A stretch of 5,910 nucleotides of DNA, taken from the NCBI GenBank assembly GCA_035623615.1, contig DASPTB010000181.1, forward strand, positions 1 to 5,910, in the 5' to 3' direction. This document shows, one piece after another, positions 5,728-5,910 of this stretch (its first letter is position 1; every line of letters begins with the position of its first letter). The position numbers and the translations under genes were made by a program. Below the pieces are notes generated by a model, which was not told the origin of the DNA, searched no databases, and worked only from the letters and a program-made list of their open reading frames with translations. This DNA comes from DASPTB01 sp035623615 (lineage in GTDB: Bacteria; Actinomycetota; UBA4738).

Positions 5728-5745
5728 CGTCGGATGCGGCCGACG
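5728..5745. repeat. Small perfect hairpin in the ftsZ-pgeF gap
   Basis: CGTCGG (5728-5733) and CCGACG (5740-5745) pair perfectly around ATGCGG. It sits just beyond the 5674-5724 stem, so the two could stack in one structured leader. Confidence 0.35.
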
Positions 5746-5792
5746 AAGGAAGCCGTATCGGCGGAGACGAAGCGTTGCTCGGGGGGGAAGAG

Positions 5793-5861
5793 CCGGCCGG
5801 GGCGGAAGACTGCTCGGAAGGCGGGGGAAGGGCGCCTGACGCCGCTTCCGCCCCCGGCCGG
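5793..5861. repeat. Long imperfect inverted repeat downstream of ftsZ, candidate terminator or structured RNA
   Basis: The left arm CCGGCCGGGGCGGAAG (5793-5808) is complementary over all 16 bases to the right arm CTTCCGCCCCCGGCCGG (5845-5861), with one bulged C. The 36-base loop carries its own small stem (GGCG 5831-5834 with CGCC 5840-5843). The outer end lies 22 bases beyond the ftsZ stop. On the minus strand the stem is followed by CTCTTCCCCCC rather than a T-run. The position suits a terminator or 3' stabiliser for ftsZ mRNA; the arm length is much greater than the other hairpins here. Confidence 0.55.
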
Positions 5862-5883
5862 GACGGGACCCCTGGCGGAGCCC

Positions 5884-5910
5884 CTAGCTCTTGAGGAAGT
5901 CCGGGATGTC
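5884..5910 (-). CDS. ftsZ: Cell division protein FtsZ, extreme C-terminus (5' part outside the window)
   Basis: Only eight residues and the stop are inside the window: DIPDFLKS followed by TAG (5886-5884). The D-(I/V)-PDFL-(K/R) pattern is the conserved C-terminal peptide of FtsZ, the site bound by SepF and other partners. The downstream order pgeF, yggS, sepF, yggT, divIVA is the usual one after ftsZ in high-GC Gram-positives, which supports this call from so few residues. The GTPase domain is not visible. Confidence 0.82.
   Translation of the reverse strand, partial: DIPDFLKS

Larger units (their letters stand above)
5649..5883. other. Repeat-rich non-coding gap between ftsZ and pgeF
   Basis: No convincing gene is seen on either strand. 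The plus strand is strongly purine-biased, with GGAAG or GGGAAG recurring near 5748, 5785, 5804, 5816 and 5825. Three separate stem-forming pairs and an approximate direct repeat lie here (listed separately). I could not match it to a tRNA, RNase P RNA, tmRNA or a riboswitch consensus I know. It probably holds the 3' end of the ftsZ transcript and the leader or promoter of pgeF, but no clear -10/-35 pair is visible. Confidence 0.55.

Noticed and set aside
5649..5883. Known structured RNA (RNase P RNA, tmRNA, tRNA, common riboswitches) in the ftsZ-pgeF gap
   Set aside because: None of the conserved cores I know could be found, so the region is left as unassigned structured non-coding sequence.
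1..5910. CRISPR array, insertion sequence, phage or toxin-antitoxin genes
   Set aside because: No regularly spaced repeats, transposase or integrase motifs, or terminal inverted repeats were seen; the gene content is core housekeeping.

Overview
The window is GC-rich by eye, with G/C strongly favoured at third codon positions. It reads as the part of a division and cell-wall (dcw) cluster just downstream of ftsZ. All gene starts and stops on the minus strand fall in the order ftsZ (end only) > pgeF > yggS > sepF > yggT > divIVA > a DUF4012 membrane protein. This order, the FtsZ tail ending DIPDFLKS, SepF as the likely FtsZ anchor, and a polar-growth type DivIVA all point to Actinomycetota or a close high-GC Gram-positive relative. 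The species cannot be named from this sequence.

Layout from left to right: 2-151 (+) is the last 49 codons of a GcvT-like aminomethyltransferase-family protein. It converges on the DUF4012 gene (201-2447, -) across a 49-base gap with a short hairpin. A 93-base gap (2448-2540) follows, holding a terminator-like hairpin and a possible -10 element placed so close to the GTG that the DUF4012 mRNA could be leaderless. divIVA (2541-3179) has a recognisable promoter-like pair of boxes in the 89-base gap behind yggT. yggT (3269-3526), sepF (3599-4078), yggS (4133-4867) and pgeF (4872-5648) follow, with yggS starting 4 bases after the pgeF stop. The 235-base gap between pgeF and ftsZ (5649-5883) contains no convincing gene but is full of inverted and direct repeats. 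The last codons of ftsZ occupy 5884-5910.

How the genes fit together: FtsZ forms the division ring. SepF binds the conserved FtsZ C-terminal peptide (its last residues are seen here) and tethers it to the membrane. YggT is a small membrane protein habitually found beside SepF. DivIVA marks poles and septa and organises wall growth. PgeF is tied to purine nucleoside chemistry and peptidoglycan fidelity, and YggS to PLP homeostasis. The DUF4012 protein has an acidic cytoplasmic tail, one membrane segment and a large outside domain, and its role is unknown.

I do not see a new multi-gene system here. The observations most worth checking are the repeat-rich ftsZ-pgeF gap, the promoter architecture before divIVA and before the DUF4012 gene, the short C-terminal motif of DivIVA, and the His-Asp repeat at the YggS N-terminus.
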